64,000 nucleotides of DNA, from positions 1,798,001-1,862,000 of the forward strand of contig NC_020186.1 in NCBI RefSeq assembly GCF_000315915.1, in the 5' to 3' direction. This document shows, piece after piece, positions 9,735-20,554 of the stretch. The position numbers were made by a program, and so were the translations under genes. Origin of the DNA: Henningerozyma blattae CBS 6284 (taxonomy: Eukaryota; Ascomycota; Saccharomycetes; Saccharomycetales; Saccharomycetaceae). Numbering within the stretch: the first letter of the stretch is position 1; every line of letters starts with the position of its first letter. The notes below the pieces were generated by a model. That model ran no database searches and was not told the DNA's origin. It saw only the letters and a list, made by a program, of their open reading frames with translations.

Positions 9735-10400
9735 ATATATGAGCTTTATTTGTTTGTTAGTTTTTTTTCCTTTCCAATATAACCAATTACCAATTGATTT
9801 TGCTCTATTATCAAAATTGTTTTTCTGTTTTGTTTCTGTCATAATATAATACTAATTTTATTTAATTTTATTTTGATATTCGCGTTTCTTTTCTTATTTG
9901 TTTTTTTATAAATATATCTTATTTTTCTTTTTTCATTACAATACTAAGTTACCACCTCAGTATATGCACACATTTATAGTTATATATTATTTAACGCTTA
10001 AGATATATGCTTTAGCTTTTGCTATCTTATACACATCAAACAATTAATGCTTCTTATTTTTTGGATTTTGTTTGGTTGCTTCTGTAGTTAAAAAAATATT
10101 TATTTTTTAGTACAATCATTAATATTAACAAATAATTTCTATAAGATAAACTTTTAAATCTTTTGGAATTTTAAATTCTAAATAATTAGGTATATTTCTA
10201 TACATATATTGCTAAATGCTTCTTAATAATATTTATAGGATATATATAGATATATATTGTATCATTATGATATAGATTATTAAATTTAGTAAGATAATAT
10301 TGAATGAATCTTCATAACAAAAGGGAACTGTATACAAGTTTGTCAAGAAATAAAAAAAAAAAGAAAAGACGGCATGACAAAAGTGATATGTATATTTTCG
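9735..10400. other. Intergenic between convergent PCT1 and PMT6
   Basis: A 666-bp, very AT-rich stretch between two genes that point towards each other. It holds both 3' ends with TATATA-type polyadenylation efficiency elements. I see no gene and no repeat worth naming. Confidence 0.5.
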
Positions 10401-12530
10401 TTACAGTAAGAAATCCCATGTATTTATCCATTTCATATGTTCATAACGTTCGTTTCCTCCCAGCATACCTTGAGCCCAAGGATTAAATTTATAATAGGAA
10501 TAAACGCATCCTCCAAATAATACAATCATTAGGTTGAATCTAATAAACTTTGAATTTATTCTATTGAATAACAATTGTAAATTAAATGCAAAGACAATCA
10601 TTGCAAAGTATAGTGAAGGTAAATAATGATGAATGTAGGTTACTCTTGCCATTGTAACAAATGGAAGATAATGAATTAACCAAGTTAGGAAAGGTAAGAC
10701 TCCCATTGAAATAATTTGTAAAATTGCAGTGGAATTTAAATCTATAGATTGTCTTTGCCAACTGCAATACAGTTTCAATATAATTAATAAGAAAATTGGT
10801 AATGATATTGTCGATAACCAAGTATTAAAAGGAGATCCTAAAAGATAATAACGATAGATTACTCCAGACCAATTACACATTCTTAACCCTCTGTAAAGGG
10901 TTGGCCATTCCCAAGGTTTTGAAGCCAAATTATCGAATTTATCCTCGTCTGGAACTAAAGCGTTATTAGAAGATGCCATTGCAAAATTAATTAAAACAAA
11001 ATCAGTCCAGAACTTTGAATGTGGAGGCTTATAATCACTTGGACAAGGATCCAAATTATCATTCCAATGTTCTTCTACATTCCACCAAGCTGATTTGTCT
11101 CTTGCACTGAAGGGGAATTTGCAAATGATTTCACTTTGTTTGAACCCCCAATTTGGATAGGAGAATCCTGATGAAGTCAAATAACAGCCGGTAGCCTTAT
11201 GTTTGAATCTAATAAAAGTAGAAATTGGATGTATCACATTACTTGGTTCTGAAGAATCATCATATTGAGAATTTGCAGATTTCAATTGGTCCATAATTTC
11301 CACAATCCAAACCGCATTATCATCGTTTTCAGTAGCACCTGATACTTCCAAAGAATCCTTGGAGACAATAGATGGGAATTCTAAAGAGGAGAATAAATAT
11401 TTTTGTGTAGTATCATGTTTCAAAAAAATTTCCATACCATCTCGAACTAAACCTTTCCCATTTGTATTTGTATTTTCGATGATCCAATTATTATTTGAAT
11501 CAGCAAATCCATAACCTGTAATTTGATTTTGGAATGAACCCACTGGGTAAGTTTGTTTATGAGAATGTAATAAATTAGGAGAAAGGCCATTTGATCTTAT
11601 TGTAACATATGAACCAAATGCTATATTTCTTGGACCTAATTCAATTTTATTATTTTGTAAATTGATTTGGAAAAGAGTATTTGTTGAACCATCGCCTGTA
11701 CCAGATTTGTATAATAAAGCAAAATGTAATTTAAAGCAAAACAAATAGATTAAAAATGGAATGATGATCAAATCTATAATTCTAATGAGCCAATGCTTAA
11801 TATATTTTGTCCAAGATAAACTTTTTTGATAAAATAATAAAAATAAATCACCAATAGTGTAAAGACCAACGATGACAGTGATGAATAGCCCTACCCATTT
11901 AATGGAACAAACACATCCGATGGAGATACCTAAACAAAGAAGTGTAAAAGACCAATTGAAAGTGAATTGTCTCTTTGCAACGTTTAAATTATGTAGACGA
12001 GCTAAGAAATAGAAAGTTGTACATGTGAAAAACAATAGCATGGAATCTAATAGGATAAATTTAGAAAGTACAATGAATGATAATTCTAAACAACTCATTA
12101 ATGACACTAATAGAGTAATAAAATAATTGAAGTTTAATTCTAATAATGTGTAATACATAATTGGTATGACAAAGGCTCCAAAAAGACAATTAAACTTTCT
12201 CATAAAGATGAAGTTGATATGTTTTGGATAATCAGTATTTGATTCGAAATCGAAATCCCCATCGAAATTGGCTAAATATTCGGACAACCCGATTAACATT
12301 TTACCCAAAGGTGGATGAACGTCATGATAGAACTCATGTTTTATATAATACGATCCAAACTTCCCAAAATGAGCTTCATCCCAGACTACAGTTTTATTTT
12401 TATCAATTCTATAAAATCGAACACAAACTGAAAGAATCGTCAAAAAAGTTGGTATGAGGTATAATTTGACCCATTTATATCTGGTATCTTGTGTCGAAGC
12501 ACACGTATAAGGCAATGGTTTTACCAACAT
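10401..12530 (-). CDS. PMT6: Protein O-mannosyltransferase, PMT2 subfamily
   Basis: The protein transfers mannose from dolichyl-phosphate-mannose to Ser/Thr of secretory proteins in the ER membrane. It has 709 residues (S. cerevisiae Pmt6 is 759). The first luminal loop shows the catalytic acidic pair and motif WDEAHFGKFGSYYI followed by FYHDVHPPLGKM. The central luminal region has MIR repeats, with LLHSHKQTYP, EIFLKHDTT and FIRFKHKATGCYL as recognisable cores. Several transmembrane segments flank it on both sides. The choice of PMT6 over PMT2 or PMT3 rests mainly on position between PCT1 (YGR202C) and the SNG1-like gene (YGR197C), since YGR199W is PMT6. The ATG at 12528-12530 is the start. 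Confidence 0.8.
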   Translation of the reverse strand: MLVKPLPYTCASTQDTRYKWVKLYLIPTFLTILSVCVRFYRIDKNKTVVWDEAHFGKFGSYYIKHEFYHDVHPPLGKMLIGLSEYLANFDGDFDFESNTDYPKHINFIFMRKFNCLFGAFVIPIMYYTLLELNFNYFITLLVSLMSCLELSFIVLSKFILLDSMLLFFTCTTFYFLARLHNLNVAKRQFTFNWSFTLLCLGISIGCVCSIKWVGLFITVIVGLYTIGDLFLLFYQKSLSWTKYIKHWLIRIIDLIIIPFLIYLFCFKLHFALLYKSGTGDGSTNTLFQINLQNNKIELGPRNIAFGSYVTIRSNGLSPNLLHSHKQTYPVGSFQNQITGYGFADSNNNWIIENTNTNGKGLVRDGMEIFLKHDTTQKYLFSSLEFPSIVSKDSLEVSGATENDDNAVWIVEIMDQLKSANSQYDDSSEPSNVIHPISTFIRFKHKATGCYLTSSGFSYPNWGFKQSEIICKFPFSARDKSAWWNVEEHWNDNLDPCPSDYKPPHSKFWTDFVLINFAMASSNNALVPDEDKFDNLASKPWEWPTLYRGLRMCNWSGVIYRYYLLGSPFNTWLSTISLPIFLLIILKLYCSWQRQSIDLNSTAILQIISMGVLPFLTWLIHYLPFVTMARVTYIHHYLPSLYFAMIVFAFNLQLLFNRINSKFIRFNLMIVLFGGCVYSYYKFNPWAQGMLGGNERYEHMKWINTWDFLL

Positions 12531-13294
12531 TATGCGTTCGGTTACATTTATAGTTATTATAATAAATATCTTTTAATTGAAATATATCATATCAAATTTA
12601 ATTTTATATATATTAATTGAAATTTCAAACCCTTCTGACGCGTATCAAAACACGAAGCGACATTAATTCATAGGCAATAATGACAGTAACTATAGAGAAG
12701 GAAAAAAAAAAAAAAAAAAGAAGAAAAAAATTAAAGCTAGCATTGTTGAGATATAGGCAAGAATGGATGATATATGTTACAGTTTGAATACGGTGAAACA
12801 ATACAAGGTTGTACGGGTTTTGTTTTCAATGTGATTGTTGCTCTGATAATAATTTTCTTTGCTGAGAAAGGTAATTACATATATATATATGCTATACTTA
12901 AGTTTATATTGGAAAGACAAGAATAGGCGTCAGCATATATTTTTTTATACTATGTCTAGAGGCTATACTACTATATATATATATATATATATATATACTC
13001 ACTTTAGAGAACATGCAATTAAGTTATATACACATTAAGCTACAATAGCCATTTGTCACAATATCGATATTCCTACTATTTAAAGAATGTCCAAATTATC
13101 AAGATAAGCTATCAACCATAGGAGAAGTGTTCAATTGAAACCAAAAACGTATTGCATTATTATTCTCTTTTTTTCCTTTTTCTAATTCCTTATTTTGTCT
13201 ATCTTTTTTTCTTTAGTTTTGTGGTTCAATTCAATTTCTTGACATCCATACACCATGGCATCAGTACACCCGCAAAATGCATCCATACACCACA

Positions 13295-13318
13295 AAACAT
13301 GGTCAGATGACCATGTTT
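13295..13318. repeat. Inverted repeat, 11-bp arms
   Basis: AAACATGGTCA (13295-13305) and TGACCATGTTT (13308-13318) are exact reverse complements with GA between them. The motif lies in the promoter of the SNG1-like gene, just before a CACGTG. It could be a binding site for a dimeric regulator; no known yeast site comes to mind. Confidence 0.85.
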
Positions 13319-13398
13319 GGTTCGTCACGTGCCTTCATTTTTGTTTTGGGAAATTTTTATCGCACATAACGAAATGACGTATCACGTGCCAAGTCGCG

Positions 13399-13472
13399 TC
13401 GGCTCTTTTGTCGGCTCATTTATCGGCTCTCTCGCATCGGCTCTTTCGCTATCGGTTCATTTATTTCGGCTC
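13399..13472 (+). promoter_or_regulatory. TCGGCTC array (Stp1/Stp2-like sites)
   Basis: Exact TCGGCTC occurs at 13399-13405, 13411-13417, 13423-13429, 13437-13443 and 13466-13472, with a one-base variant TCGGTTC at 13452-13458. Starts are 12 to 15 bp apart. CGGCTC is the core reported for the amino-acid-signalling factors Stp1/Stp2 in S. cerevisiae. The link to those factors is inference; the array itself is plain in the sequence. Confidence 0.6.
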
Positions 13473-13746
13473 TTTTGGCTCTGCGGAACGCCGTGCATCG
13501 TGAACCAAGATATTCGATATTCGGCCTAATCTGGGCAGGTCGGATAGGCACTTACGGAGATCATTCTGCAATGTTGGAGGCTGCGTGTTTGTTGCTACAA
13601 CAGTAGAAAGTTGGAATTCTTGAAATTTTCAACTTTTCAAAGTTGGCTTAAGATATGTTGTGGGTTAAAAAATTAATTAGAAAAAACAACATACTAGTAT
13701 GTTTTTTTTACATTACATAATTCCAAGCATATTTTAATAATATCTT

Positions 13747-13817
13747 AAGCATATATTAAGGATATCTTAATCATATAGTAAGCATATATTAAGGATATCT
13801 TAATCATATAGTAAGCA
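13747..13817 (+). repeat. 33-bp tandem repeat, two full copies and a partial third
   Basis: A unit starting AAGCATATATTAAGGATATC begins at 13747 and recurs at 13780, with the first bases of a third copy at 13813. The period is 33 bp. It ends about 27 bp before the ATG of the SNG1-like gene, so it lies in the core promoter or leader. Confidence 0.85.
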
Positions 13818-13843
13818 TTACTGTCTTTGCTTATCTAGCCATC

Positions 13844-16189
13844 ATGGCCATACTAGAGAATCCTTTTACCAACGATCCTTACTCGAGGAAAAACAAAAAG
13901 AAAAAGCAATTACAAGAAGAGTTGCAACAAGAATATCATAACCCGAAATCCAAGAAGGCAGATTCATCGTCAGCTTTAGTGATAACACATGTCACTACAG
14001 CATCTATAGGGCCACCTTTAGAACCATTCAGAACAAGATTCACTTCGCCAAAATTATATTCTCATCGTAGAAGTGTTTTCAAAGCGTTTCTGCTGACAAA
14101 CTTCATCATTGGTTGCTTTATTATTCCTTGTTTATCCATCTATTGGGGTGCCACTTATAGAAGACCTCATTTCCTACATACATTAAATCTTATTGCCGTA
14201 TTCCAAGACGATTATGTTCAAACAAATGAAAAATTTCCCTTCATCGATGAATCCTTCGCTAAACTAACTGATAATGTCACACCAATGTTAGATGAAGCAT
14301 ATTCTTGTAAATGGCATGTTTACAACACATCACAATTCATGTCAAAGTTCAACGTCTCCAAAGATGAAATCGATCGTCATGTTGTTCATTTGATTTACGA
14401 GGAAAAATATTGGATGGCAGTCAATATAAAGGCAAATTCCACTCAAAAATTGTTGAATTCTCTTTTACCACATATAGAACCTGCCTATAAACCGTTCAAT
14501 TTCTCCGATAATTTCCAAATCATTTATGAATCAGGAAGAGACCCTACAAATTTGAAAGCTTCCATGTTACCTGTTATGCAATCCTTCGAGAAAGTTTATG
14601 AAAATTACTACTCTACAATGTTTTATCCATCTCTTCTGAGAAATATCACCACCTCAGGCGTAGATATCAATATCTTAAATTCCACAGATCTGGGTAAAGC
14701 TGGCATGATGAGATACGGTTACTTCGATCATAGACCATTCACAGATTATGCCTTGGTGTCACCTTTGCAAGTTGGGTTAATCTACTGTTTATTGTTAACA
14801 GCTTTCCAATTCGCAGTTTATGGTCCCTTGCACGCAAAGATGTCAAGAATTTTGACTTTTAAGCATTTGATCGTCTATAGAATCATAATAATGTGGAGTA
14901 CGATGTTTTTCCTTTCGTTATTCTTCTGTACAGTCTCGGCAGTCTTTAGAATCAATTTCACCTTGGCATTTGGTAAAGCTGGGTTTGTCGTTTATTGGGC
15001 CTCTACTTGGTTAGTCATGTTAGCATTGGGTGGTGCCAATGAAAATGCAATTACATTAGTAAACGTCTTTGGAAGACAATATTTGATGGTTTGGTTAATG
15101 TCTTGGATTATTCTTAACATCTCCCCTTCTTTTTATCCATTGGCATTGAATAGTAACTTCTATAGATATGGTTATGCAATGCCAGTTCATCAAGCAGTCG
15201 ATATCTTTAAAGTCATCTTCTTAGATCTTACAAGAAGGAAGATGGGGAGAAATTATGGTATTCTTGCTGTGTGGGTTGTAATAAACACTGCATGCTTGCC
15301 CTTAACATTGATTATCGCTCATAAGAAAATTGAAAAAGATAGAAAGAAAGCTTGGTTGACAAAACATAATGGTACAAATACAACAACTCCAAATAGTGCT
15401 TCCACTAATAATTTGAACCCAGATATGGTATCTCCAGATTCAGCCACTCGACATGAAATCGATATTACCCCAGAATTAATGGCAAAGATGAATTCGTCAG
15501 ATCCTACTACTGAAAAGAATTATTATATGCCAGGTACAACTTTAACAACTACGTCCACTGATGAGCGTGCATCTTCTTCTTCGACAATAACTTTAGGATC
15601 CATCTCCACAGAAGGTTCTGCTGCCGATGATGAAGTTGCTGATACTGTCATCCCATATAATACTCCAAATGCATATTTACCTGGTTCTTCAAATACTGCA
15701 ACAGTTCCTTCAAAGATCAATGTAACCGAATCTCATGCATCTATTCCAAATGTGAATCATATCTCTACTATAACCTCATCACCTGCAAACCTTTCAATAA
15801 ATGAAACAGAAAATGATTTCAATCTTGCCATGGATCCTTATTTAAATAGTGAAGATCATTATTCGGAAGTAGATGACACTTTTGTCGATCCAGGTGATAA
15901 TCAAAATAATAATAATAACGGAGATGATTTAGATATCGAAGATTATAGGGGTCTAGGTTACGAATATGATGCCCAGGAAGTAATAGGATTCGGTTTGCCA
16001 TATGATGTCTCTCAAAACGATGATGAAATTGCAAGATTGGATTCAAAACGTGCAGAATTCGCTAGATTACAAAAGACAAAAAGTTCATCGCATAATACCA
16101 GTGAAAATTCGTTAAGAAAGACAAAGAGTGTTCATAGTTTGCGTCCAATTAAAAGCATCAAGAATTTGAAAAAGGACTTAGATTTATAA
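13844..16189 (+). CDS. Sng1/YJR015W-family membrane protein (DUF3533)
   Basis: The 781-residue protein fits the fungal DUF3533 family, which in S. cerevisiae includes the ohnologs SNG1 (YGR197C, nitrosoguanidine resistance and phospholipid asymmetry) and YJR015W. After a basic N-terminal tail there is one membrane segment (about residues 80-103), a large extracytosolic domain with several N-glycosylation sequons, then five more membrane segments ending near residue 495. The motif LVMLALGGANENA lies in the fourth. From about residue 510 the protein continues as a Ser/Thr/Asn-rich, acidic, probably disordered cytosolic tail of some 270 residues, far longer than in S. cerevisiae Sng1 (547 total). 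Which of the two ohnologs it represents cannot be decided here. Confidence 0.82.
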   Translation: MAILENPFTNDPYSRKNKKKKQLQEELQQEYHNPKSKKADSSSALVITHVTTASIGPPLEPFRTRFTSPKLYSHRRSVFKAFLLTNFIIGCFIIPCLSIYWGATYRRPHFLHTLNLIAVFQDDYVQTNEKFPFIDESFAKLTDNVTPMLDEAYSCKWHVYNTSQFMSKFNVSKDEIDRHVVHLIYEEKYWMAVNIKANSTQKLLNSLLPHIEPAYKPFNFSDNFQIIYESGRDPTNLKASMLPVMQSFEKVYENYYSTMFYPSLLRNITTSGVDINILNSTDLGKAGMMRYGYFDHRPFTDYALVSPLQVGLIYCLLLTAFQFAVYGPLHAKMSRILTFKHLIVYRIIIMWSTMFFLSLFFCTVSAVFRINFTLAFGKAGFVVYWASTWLVMLALGGANENAITLVNVFGRQYLMVWLMSWIILNISPSFYPLALNSNFYRYGYAMPVHQAVDIFKVIFLDLTRRKMGRNYGILAVWVVINTACLPLTLIIAHKKIEKDRKKAWLTKHNGTNTTTPNSASTNNLNPDMVSPDSATRHEIDITPELMAKMNSSDPTTEKNYYMPGTTLTTTSTDERASSSSTITLGSISTEGSAADDEVADTVIPYNTPNAYLPGSSNTATVPSKINVTESHASIPNVNHISTITSSPANLSINETENDFNLAMDPYLNSEDHYSEVDDTFVDPGDNQNNNNNGDDLDIEDYRGLGYEYDAQEVIGFGLPYDVSQNDDEIARLDSKRAEFARLQKTKSSSHNTSENSLRKTKSVHSLRPIKSIKNLKKDLDL

Positions 16190-17254
16190 TTTTAATATCA
16201 ACTAATGCTTATTTTACTTTTCAATATTAGTTGCTACTCACTTTACATTTCAATATTCACTTTGGGTTTTTTTTTTTTTTTTGTTTTTGTTTTGTTTTGT
16301 TTTGTTTTTGATTCATCATAGTGCTTCAATTACAGTATTTAATTAATTTTTGTTATCCCTTCTCATATCCTGAATTTTAATCATTATTCGATTCCTAATA
16401 CTTCATAATCAATTAGTATTTGTATTTTACTTCATTGTTATGATAAAATTTATTATTTTCAACATTTCCATCAACCACGTACATCAATTCATCCAATCAT
16501 TATTTTACTCATCTCAATTATAATAGTAGATTTTATCACTTTGAAAATCACATATTTCATTCTTAACTCTCAATGTTTAATCTGAATCCATTTCAAATGT
16601 TTTCCAATCATCAATCGTTCTTTTTTTATCCTCATCACTATCTCTTATCCTCAACATTCTTTCTTTCTTGTCCACTCTTACAATTATACAAATTTGTTTC
16701 ATTATTTACTTCAAATTAAATTATTTGCCATATGTAAATTTTTATATTTTTGTCTCCACCTATATATATATATATGATTTACCTTTGATTAAAATAATTT
16801 TGTTGCAATTAATACAAGCTCTTAAGAAACTTTTTATTAAAACTAATTTTACATACATGCATACCTTAATGTTATAAACCACTAATATCATTATACATTG
16901 CTAAATATAGTAATTTAAAATCTATTTTTCCTTTTTCGTCATCATATTCCCTTTTTGGTTATTCCTAGAAATATCAAAATCTAGTAAACTTCCGAAATCG
17001 ATTTTTCCAATTAAATTATACATAGATCAATTATAAAACTTAATTTAAATAATAATGGTCATTAAAAAATAGAGAAGGAAGTTGAAATCAAACACACCTT
17101 AAAAAAGGGGCAATCAAATATTTTACAAAGTACCAATAAGAATAATATATATCCTTATTGTAATTAACAGGTATCATATAATTTAATAGTATCACCTCTA
17201 AGCCACGTTTGTTTGTTGTTGTTTTTTCATTAAAATATTTGATATCCTTTGAAA
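16190..17254 (+). other. Intergenic between SNG1-like gene and FYV8
   Basis: About 1.07 kb of AT-rich sequence between two genes on the same strand, with poly-T and TTTTG runs at 16267-16308 after the SNG1-like stop. It should hold that gene's terminator and the FYV8 promoter. An open frame of 69 codons at 16668-16877 has no coding character. No other gene is visible. Confidence 0.5.
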
Positions 17255-20200
17255 ATGTCGGATAATATTGGAAGAAAAAAATCTTATAGATGGGTCAGTG
17301 CATCAACAGCTTCATATGATGGTGCAGATTGGGATTCGAGTGATGAAGAATCAAATTCTATTAGCAGAAATAATACAATCAATAAGTTACCAGAATTACC
17401 AAAATTAGGTTATGCAAGCACCCCTGCAAATCAAATAGAAACAATTATTGAAAATGACATTGAAGAAACTAAAACGCAATCTGAAATAGCACACGATAAT
17501 ATTGACAATACTTTTACAAATGAATCTTACAATAACAGCAATTGCAATTCTACTTCAAATTGCGAGCAAGATCAAGATATACCCATCAAACCTGAACCTT
17601 TAAAGAGACGTCCTCAGCCTTTAAAATCTTCAGCAACTCATAATACTTCTATACCTGAAAGAAAACACTCTAATCTACAAGAAACTCAGCATGTTAAAGA
17701 GGATTTAGATTCCTTAATGAATCAAATCTCAGATGAAATGAATAATGAAATCCCCTCTGGTGTAGAAGTAAATCCTAATAATTATAATGATATTCCACAG
17801 GAAAGCGATGAATTTAGCGTTTCGAAAGAAGGTTATTTCTCAAAGTTTGTAGATTCGGATGGAGAAGATGATAAATATGATTTGGATAATGACAATACTA
17901 CTAAAGACGATGATAATGATAATACTCAAATTGGGAAGTATAAAGAAAAGGATTTTAGAAGTAGATTAGTTCCAGATGATGATTTGGAATCTACAAAATC
18001 TATGAGTTATGTCATCGGAGATGAAGCACAGTTTGTTGCACAGCCAGAACAAGAACAAGAAAAAGAAAAAGAACAGGGGCAAGAAATTCAACCTCAAGCA
18101 CAGATTCAGCCTCAAGAAATACAAGATAATTTAAAAGAAATTAATGAAAATGTTTATTCTTCTAGTCATAATAACTCCTATGAAGATGCCAAAATTGGCA
18201 AGCACCCAACTAATAATAGAAACGATGATGTTGAGAATTATTCGCCTGTAAATAGGTCAATGGTACCAAGTAATACTTTTATAGATGAAAAAGAGAAGGG
18301 CATTGATTCAGCTACCGATAAGAATGTTATTTCACCCAAAAAAGAGGAAGAAGAAACTGATTCTGAATTTGCACATGAATCTTTTTTGGATACATATGGA
18401 AATTCATCTGATTCTGATGACGCTGATGCAAATCAAAGTGATAATTATATAGATGAACAGCAACTAAACAGCACTACTCAACAGGGATATCAAGAACCTG
18501 TCAATGAACCTGTCCAACAGGGACTCCAAAATCTGGATTCCCCCAGTAAAAATAATATTCTAAGACACACTTCTAAAACAAATTTACAATATAAATCAGG
18601 ATATTCATCAGAGGAAAATACAGAGAATAATGATCAACTAACTACCAATAATGAGGACGAGTACTTTAATGATGATACTTTATCCTATACTGAATCTATT
18701 AAGTATTCGCCATCACAACAACAACAACAACGACTATCTCCACGGAATATTAGAAGAGATAGTAGCGATGAAGATGTATTTAAATTTAAAGATATTAAAA
18801 GGGAATCAATATTAGAAACTAGCGATGAAGATAAAAAAGAAAATTCTGAAAATGAACTTGATTCAGATAATAATCTAATACGACCATCTAAGTCTGGGTA
18901 TTTCAAAAAAATGGTAGACAGTGATGACTCAGATTCTCCAGCTAATCAAATATATGACTCTAGTGAAGAAGAAGATTTCATTGAAAGAGACACTATGAAT
19001 GATATAGATAAAGAAGAAACTGATAAAGAAGGTAATAAAGCACGTGAAACTAGCGTATCTAATGTTAGAAATAATAGCAATAAAACTATGGAAGATAGTA
19101 CCTCCAAAGTAAGTGAACCTACAAATTCCGTGATTAATTTTGATAGTAGTGATGAAGATATTGATACAGATATAGAAAGAATGAATAGTTCTGAGGAATC
19201 TGATGTGGACGTTCATTTCACTAGTAAAGAGAAAGAAAATGATGGAAAAGAAATCAAAAGCCCAAACATTGGTTTAGAAGATACCAAGGATGATAGTCTT
19301 ATTGATGATGAACATATGGAACATGATACTTCATCTAGGAAGAGTTCGAAAGAGGTGGATGGAGAGCCTTGGAAGCCTGATACTGATGAATTCAGATCAC
19401 AATTCGTACAAGACACATCTAATAATCCTCCACCAGGATATGTGTATGATGGCGAAGGTAATTTAATCGATTTAACACCAGCAAGTATGAAAAATACACG
19501 TGTTGTTTCTACTTACACGGATGTGACTAGTCAATGGAATGCCTTCCCATCAAATGGTGGTGAAGAAGTTGCAACTATTAGGGATACAGCAACTATTTAT
19601 GATAATAACACCATCTATAATGTGCCTGGGTTAATTTCAAATCAATCTAACTTACCACCACTTCCTGCAGATGCATCTATTGTTGCAGCTACTGCTCAAG
19701 CAGAGGTAGACTCGGCAGGAACCAAAACTGCTCCTCCATCAATTACACCTTTGGATACTACATTCACGCAACCTAAGGCGCCAACTGCTATCTCCACTCC
19801 TACTGTTGATACTCCATTAACTTCATCTACTACAATTAAGAGTGGATCTCCTTCAAAGTCTGGTAGAGCAGGAAGTGTTATAGACACGCCACACTCCAAG
19901 AGTAATGCCACATTATCATCTGTTCCAATGGCCAAATCAGAATTATCTACCAATTCATTAGATCCTGTATTATCAGGTGAAAAACCATCAGAGACTCAAT
20001 TCAAAGAAGTATTCCATTCTCCAGAATCTAGTAGTAATGATTTAATCAAATTAGCCCAGTCCAACGTAGTACCGTACCTTGACATGAATAAAGTTTTATC
20101 AAGTACAATATCGCATCCTTCCAAACTAAAACAATTAAACCAATATCAAGAACAATTACAAAGTTATGATTCTGGTATCCAAATATGGATCAAGCAAACT

Positions 20201-20554
20201 ATGAAAACTAATGCAAATGCAGAGGATGAGTTTGTATTTAAAGATTATAAAGTTAGTCATCACGTAAGAGATGCATATGCACATGCAGATGAACTAAGTA
20301 AAAGGCATACAGTTAGTGTAAGTAATACTGTGGATAGTGTGACGCATAATGTAAACCATTTAAAGAAAAAAGTATTTATGCATTCAATGAACATCAATTC
20401 CAAAAAGTTGTTCACTTCTATCGGCAAAAAAAATTGTAATGGCACCCTCATCTCCACTTGCTCTCTGGTTGTAAATTCATTTATATACTCGGAGATTCCA
20501 CTAATTAACTATATATATATATGGGTACGTAGTTTCCTTTATGGATATTTTTAA
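17255..20554 (+). CDS. FYV8: Fyv8-like acidic protein
   Basis: I assign this from the N-terminal signature KSYRWVSASTASYDGADWDSS and from position next to the SNG1-like gene (YGR196C beside YGR197C). Fyv8 is poorly understood; the S. cerevisiae null is sensitive to K1 killer toxin. The product is 1099 residues against 817. Most of it is acidic, Ser/Asn/Asp-rich low complexity. Two repeats of a short motif, EGYFSKFVDSDGEDD and SGYFKKMVDSDDSDS, are embedded, and PGYVYDGEGNLIDLTP near residue 725 is a conserved-looking block. The start is the ATG at 17255; the frame runs six bases further up only to a TTG. The last 37 residues look unlike the rest (see findings), so the true C-terminus is uncertain. 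Confidence 0.82.
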   Translation: MSDNIGRKKSYRWVSASTASYDGADWDSSDEESNSISRNNTINKLPELPKLGYASTPANQIETIIENDIEETKTQSEIAHDNIDNTFTNESYNNSNCNSTSNCEQDQDIPIKPEPLKRRPQPLKSSATHNTSIPERKHSNLQETQHVKEDLDSLMNQISDEMNNEIPSGVEVNPNNYNDIPQESDEFSVSKEGYFSKFVDSDGEDDKYDLDNDNTTKDDDNDNTQIGKYKEKDFRSRLVPDDDLESTKSMSYVIGDEAQFVAQPEQEQEKEKEQGQEIQPQAQIQPQEIQDNLKEINENVYSSSHNNSYEDAKIGKHPTNNRNDDVENYSPVNRSMVPSNTFIDEKEKGIDSATDKNVISPKKEEEETDSEFAHESFLDTYGNSSDSDDADANQSDNYIDEQQLNSTTQQGYQEPVNEPVQQGLQNLDSPSKNNILRHTSKTNLQYKSGYSSEENTENNDQLTTNNEDEYFNDDTLSYTESIKYSPSQQQQQRLSPRNIRRDSSDEDVFKFKDIKRESILETSDEDKKENSENELDSDNNLIRPSKSGYFKKMVDSDDSDSPANQIYDSSEEEDFIERDTMNDIDKEETDKEGNKARETSVSNVRNNSNKTMEDSTSKVSEPTNSVINFDSSDEDIDTDIERMNSSEESDVDVHFTSKEKENDGKEIKSPNIGLEDTKDDSLIDDEHMEHDTSSRKSSKEVDGEPWKPDTDEFRSQFVQDTSNNPPPGYVYDGEGNLIDLTPASMKNTRVVSTYTDVTSQWNAFPSNGGEEVATIRDTATIYDNNTIYNVPGLISNQSNLPPLPADASIVAATAQAEVDSAGTKTAPPSITPLDTTFTQPKAPTAISTPTVDTPLTSSTTIKSGSPSKSGRAGSVIDTPHSKSNATLSSVPMAKSELSTNSLDPVLSGEKPSETQFKEVFHSPESSSNDLIKLAQSNVVPYLDMNKVLSSTISHPSKLKQLNQYQEQLQSYDSGIQIWIKQTMKTNANAEDEFVFKDYKVSHHVRDAYAHADELSKRHTVSVSNTVDSVTHNVNHLKKKVFMHSMNINSKKLFTSIGKKNCNGTLISTCSLVVNSFIYSEIPLINYIYIWVRSFLYGYF

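Larger units (their letters stand above)
12531..13843. promoter_or_regulatory. Divergent PMT6/SNG1-like promoter with several repeat arrays
   Basis: This 1.3-kb gap is rich in motifs. CATCCATACACCA occurs twice, at 13243-13255 and 13280-13292, and resembles the Rap1 site CACCCATACA with one change. An 11-bp-arm inverted repeat lies at 13295-13318. CACGTG occurs at 13326-13331 and 13383-13388. A TCGGCTC array lies at 13399-13472, and a 33-bp tandem repeat at about 13747-13817. A 70-codon open frame at 13317-13529 overlaps these motifs and is probably chance. An A-rich tract and a TA run lie nearer PMT6 (about 12702-12720 and 12972-12996). Confidence 0.6.
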
